A DNA stretch of 64,000 bases, from positions 1 through 64,000 of the forward strand of contig JAKIUB010000011.1 in assembly GCA_021647745.1 (NCBI GenBank), read 5' to 3'. Every line of letters starts with the position of its first letter. Within the stretch, counting starts at the first letter, position 1. Both the position numbers and the translations under genes were made by a program. The DNA is from Paracoccaceae bacterium. Its GTDB lineage: Bacteria > Pseudomonadota > Alphaproteobacteria > Rhodobacterales > Rhodobacteraceae. The notes below the pieces were generated by a model. It was not told the origin of the DNA, did no database searches, and saw only the letters and a program-made list of their open reading frames with translations. Shown piece after piece: positions 63,037 through 64,000 of this stretch.

Positions 63037-64000
63037 ACCTCGTTCTCCACAAACAGCTCGGTTTTCTCGAAAGTTCTCACGTCAATCAGCCCTTTGTCCG
63101 ATATCCGCAGCTCGGGAATAACCACCAACCCCAGCAGGGAGTGTTGCATATAGGCGTTATTCAGAGTGCAGCCACAGGCGGCCATCGCCGCCACCATTTT
63201 ATCAGCCGCCGCTGCCACCTCCACCGCGGGCGCGTCAGACATCAGCCCGCCAATCGGCAGCTTCACCAGCGCCAGCTCTTTGCCCTCGGAGATCACCACA
63301 ACCCCGCCTTGCACCTCTTGCAAGCGGTTGGCGGCTTGGGCCATATCGGCCTTGTTGGTGCCGATCACGATCATATGGTGGCTGTCATGCGCCACGGTCG
63401 AGGCCACAGCGCAGGGTTTGTTATAGCCAAAGCCCGATACAAAGGCGTTGACCACCTCGCCGGTCTCCCGGTGCCGCTCGACCAGCGCAATCTGGCAGAC
63501 ATCTTGATCAAGGTCACCCACCGCCAGCCCGTCTTCCACCGGCAGCTTGGCGGTCAGCGCTTTGGTGGGCGCTTGGTTTTCAACCACACCAATCACCCGC
63601 GCGGTCACGGCGTTTTTGCCCTCGGGGGCTTTAATATCAAAATCCGTAGCGCCCAATGACCGCTTCATATGCACCGAGTTGGTGGCGGAAACCGGCCACT
63701 TGTAATCCGGCTCGTTGCAAAGAATTTTGCCATCCTCGGCAATCACCTGCCCGCGCGCGATCACGGTCTCGATCGGCAGGGTTTTGAGGTCAGAGGTCAA
63801 AATCACATCCGCCCGCCTTCCCGGCGCAATCGAGCCAAGCTCGCGCTCCAGCCCGAAATGGGTGGCGGTGTTGATGGTGGCCATTTGCAGCGCCACCAAT
63901 GGCTCCGCCCCGCACTCGATCGCGTGGCGCACCACCCGGTTCATATGGCCGTCATTTACCAAAGTGCCGGAGTGGCAATCATCGGTGCAGAGCAGAAAAT
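63033..64000 (-). CDS. ade: adenine deaminase, 3' part only
   Basis: The frame runs off the right edge; at least 322 residues are present, covering the C-terminal two-thirds. CTDDCHSGTLVNDGHMNRVV carries the metal-site aspartate, INTATHFGLERELGSIAPGRRADVILTSDL is the amidohydrolase end, and VAHDSHHMIVIGTNKADMAQAANRL with GGVVVISEGKELALVKLPIGGLMS are adenine-deaminase hallmarks. It converts adenine to hypoxanthine. Its translation is coupled to amn by a 4-base overlap, making AMP to hypoxanthine salvage. Confidence 0.93.
   Translation of the reverse strand, partial: FLLCTDDCHSGTLVNDGHMNRVVRHAIECGAEPLVALQMATINTATHFGLERELGSIAPGRRADVILTSDLKTLPIETVIARGQVIAEDGKILCNEPDYKWPVSATNSVHMKRSLGATDFDIKAPEGKNAVTARVIGVVENQAPTKALTAKLPVEDGLAVGDLDQDVCQIALVERHRETGEVVNAFVSGFGYNKPCAVASTVAHDSHHMIVIGTNKADMAQAANRLQEVQGGVVVISEGKELALVKLPIGGLMSDAPAVEVAAAADKMVAAMAACGCTLNNAYMQHSLLGLVVIPELRISDKGLIDVRTFEKTELFVENEV

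Overview
The window looks like a chromosomal segment of an alphaproteobacterium, most likely a marine member of the Rhodobacterales. Supporting signs are the cell-cycle regulator TrcR, homologues of the DMSP-demethylation acyl-CoA enzymes DmdB and DmdC, a 6S RNA directly upstream of 5-formyl-THF cyclo-ligase, a tRNA-His that lacks the extra G at position -1 (an alphaproteobacterial peculiarity), and fairly GC-rich coding sequence. Genes are tightly packed on both strands. Many same-strand neighbours overlap by 1-11 bases, and several convergent pairs overlap at their 3' ends.

Layout. 1-6.6 kb: RmuC end, a membrane protein, methyltransferase, Hsp20, an AT-richer HNH nuclease, a wrecked TPP-enzyme gene, a LOG-family protein and an acyl-CoA ligase. 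6.9-24.6 kb: tRNA-Met, a large secreted metalloprotease, a DsbD-N protein, AlgH/YqgE, two acyl-CoA dehydrogenases, TrcR, RNase T2, an O-antigen ligase-type protein, Hsp33, Nudix, PAP2, a lipoprotein, a lytic transglycosylase, the lysine/DAP genes dapD and dapE, a frameshifted sugar-transferase gene and a cytochrome c. 24.9-30.8 kb: argD-argF-isochorismatase operon, a 44-bp palindrome, a DMT transporter, a FetAB-like exporter and Tag glycosylase.

31.0-39.9 kb is the most unusual region. It is an eight-gene, complex I-like operon in the order A, fusion, H, J, K, L, M, N. It keeps the whole ion-pumping membrane arm but has no NADH module and no nuoI. The second gene (31381-33438) encodes one protein with a NuoB-like N-terminus, four tandem heavy-metal-binding CPMHPEV...CPKCGM motifs separated by His-rich linkers, and a NuoD-like C-terminus. 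The cysteines that should hold Fe-S cluster N2 are absent. It appears to be a complex I relative that gave up electron transfer and gained a metal-binding peripheral subunit. A remnant of a nickel/cobalt-transporter-like gene abuts its 3' end.

40-64 kb: valS, DUF302, DUF2235, a PopZ-like small protein, an ALDH16-like double aldehyde dehydrogenase with deoC (deoxyribose breakdown), a TetR regulator, a saccharopine dehydrogenase-like gene with an Lrp regulator, a cold-shock protein, tRNA-His, a glycosyltransferase, 6S RNA, 5-FCL, a phosphonate ABC importer (phnD-phnC-phnE-phnE) with a HAD hydrolase, a decayed EamA transporter, a transglutaminase-like protein, HU, and an AMP nucleosidase-adenine deaminase pair that runs off the end.

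Four separate gene remnants (3.9, 23.6, 39.9 and 59.7 kb) show that inactivated genes are being deleted. No CRISPR array, insertion sequence, integrase or rRNA gene was seen.
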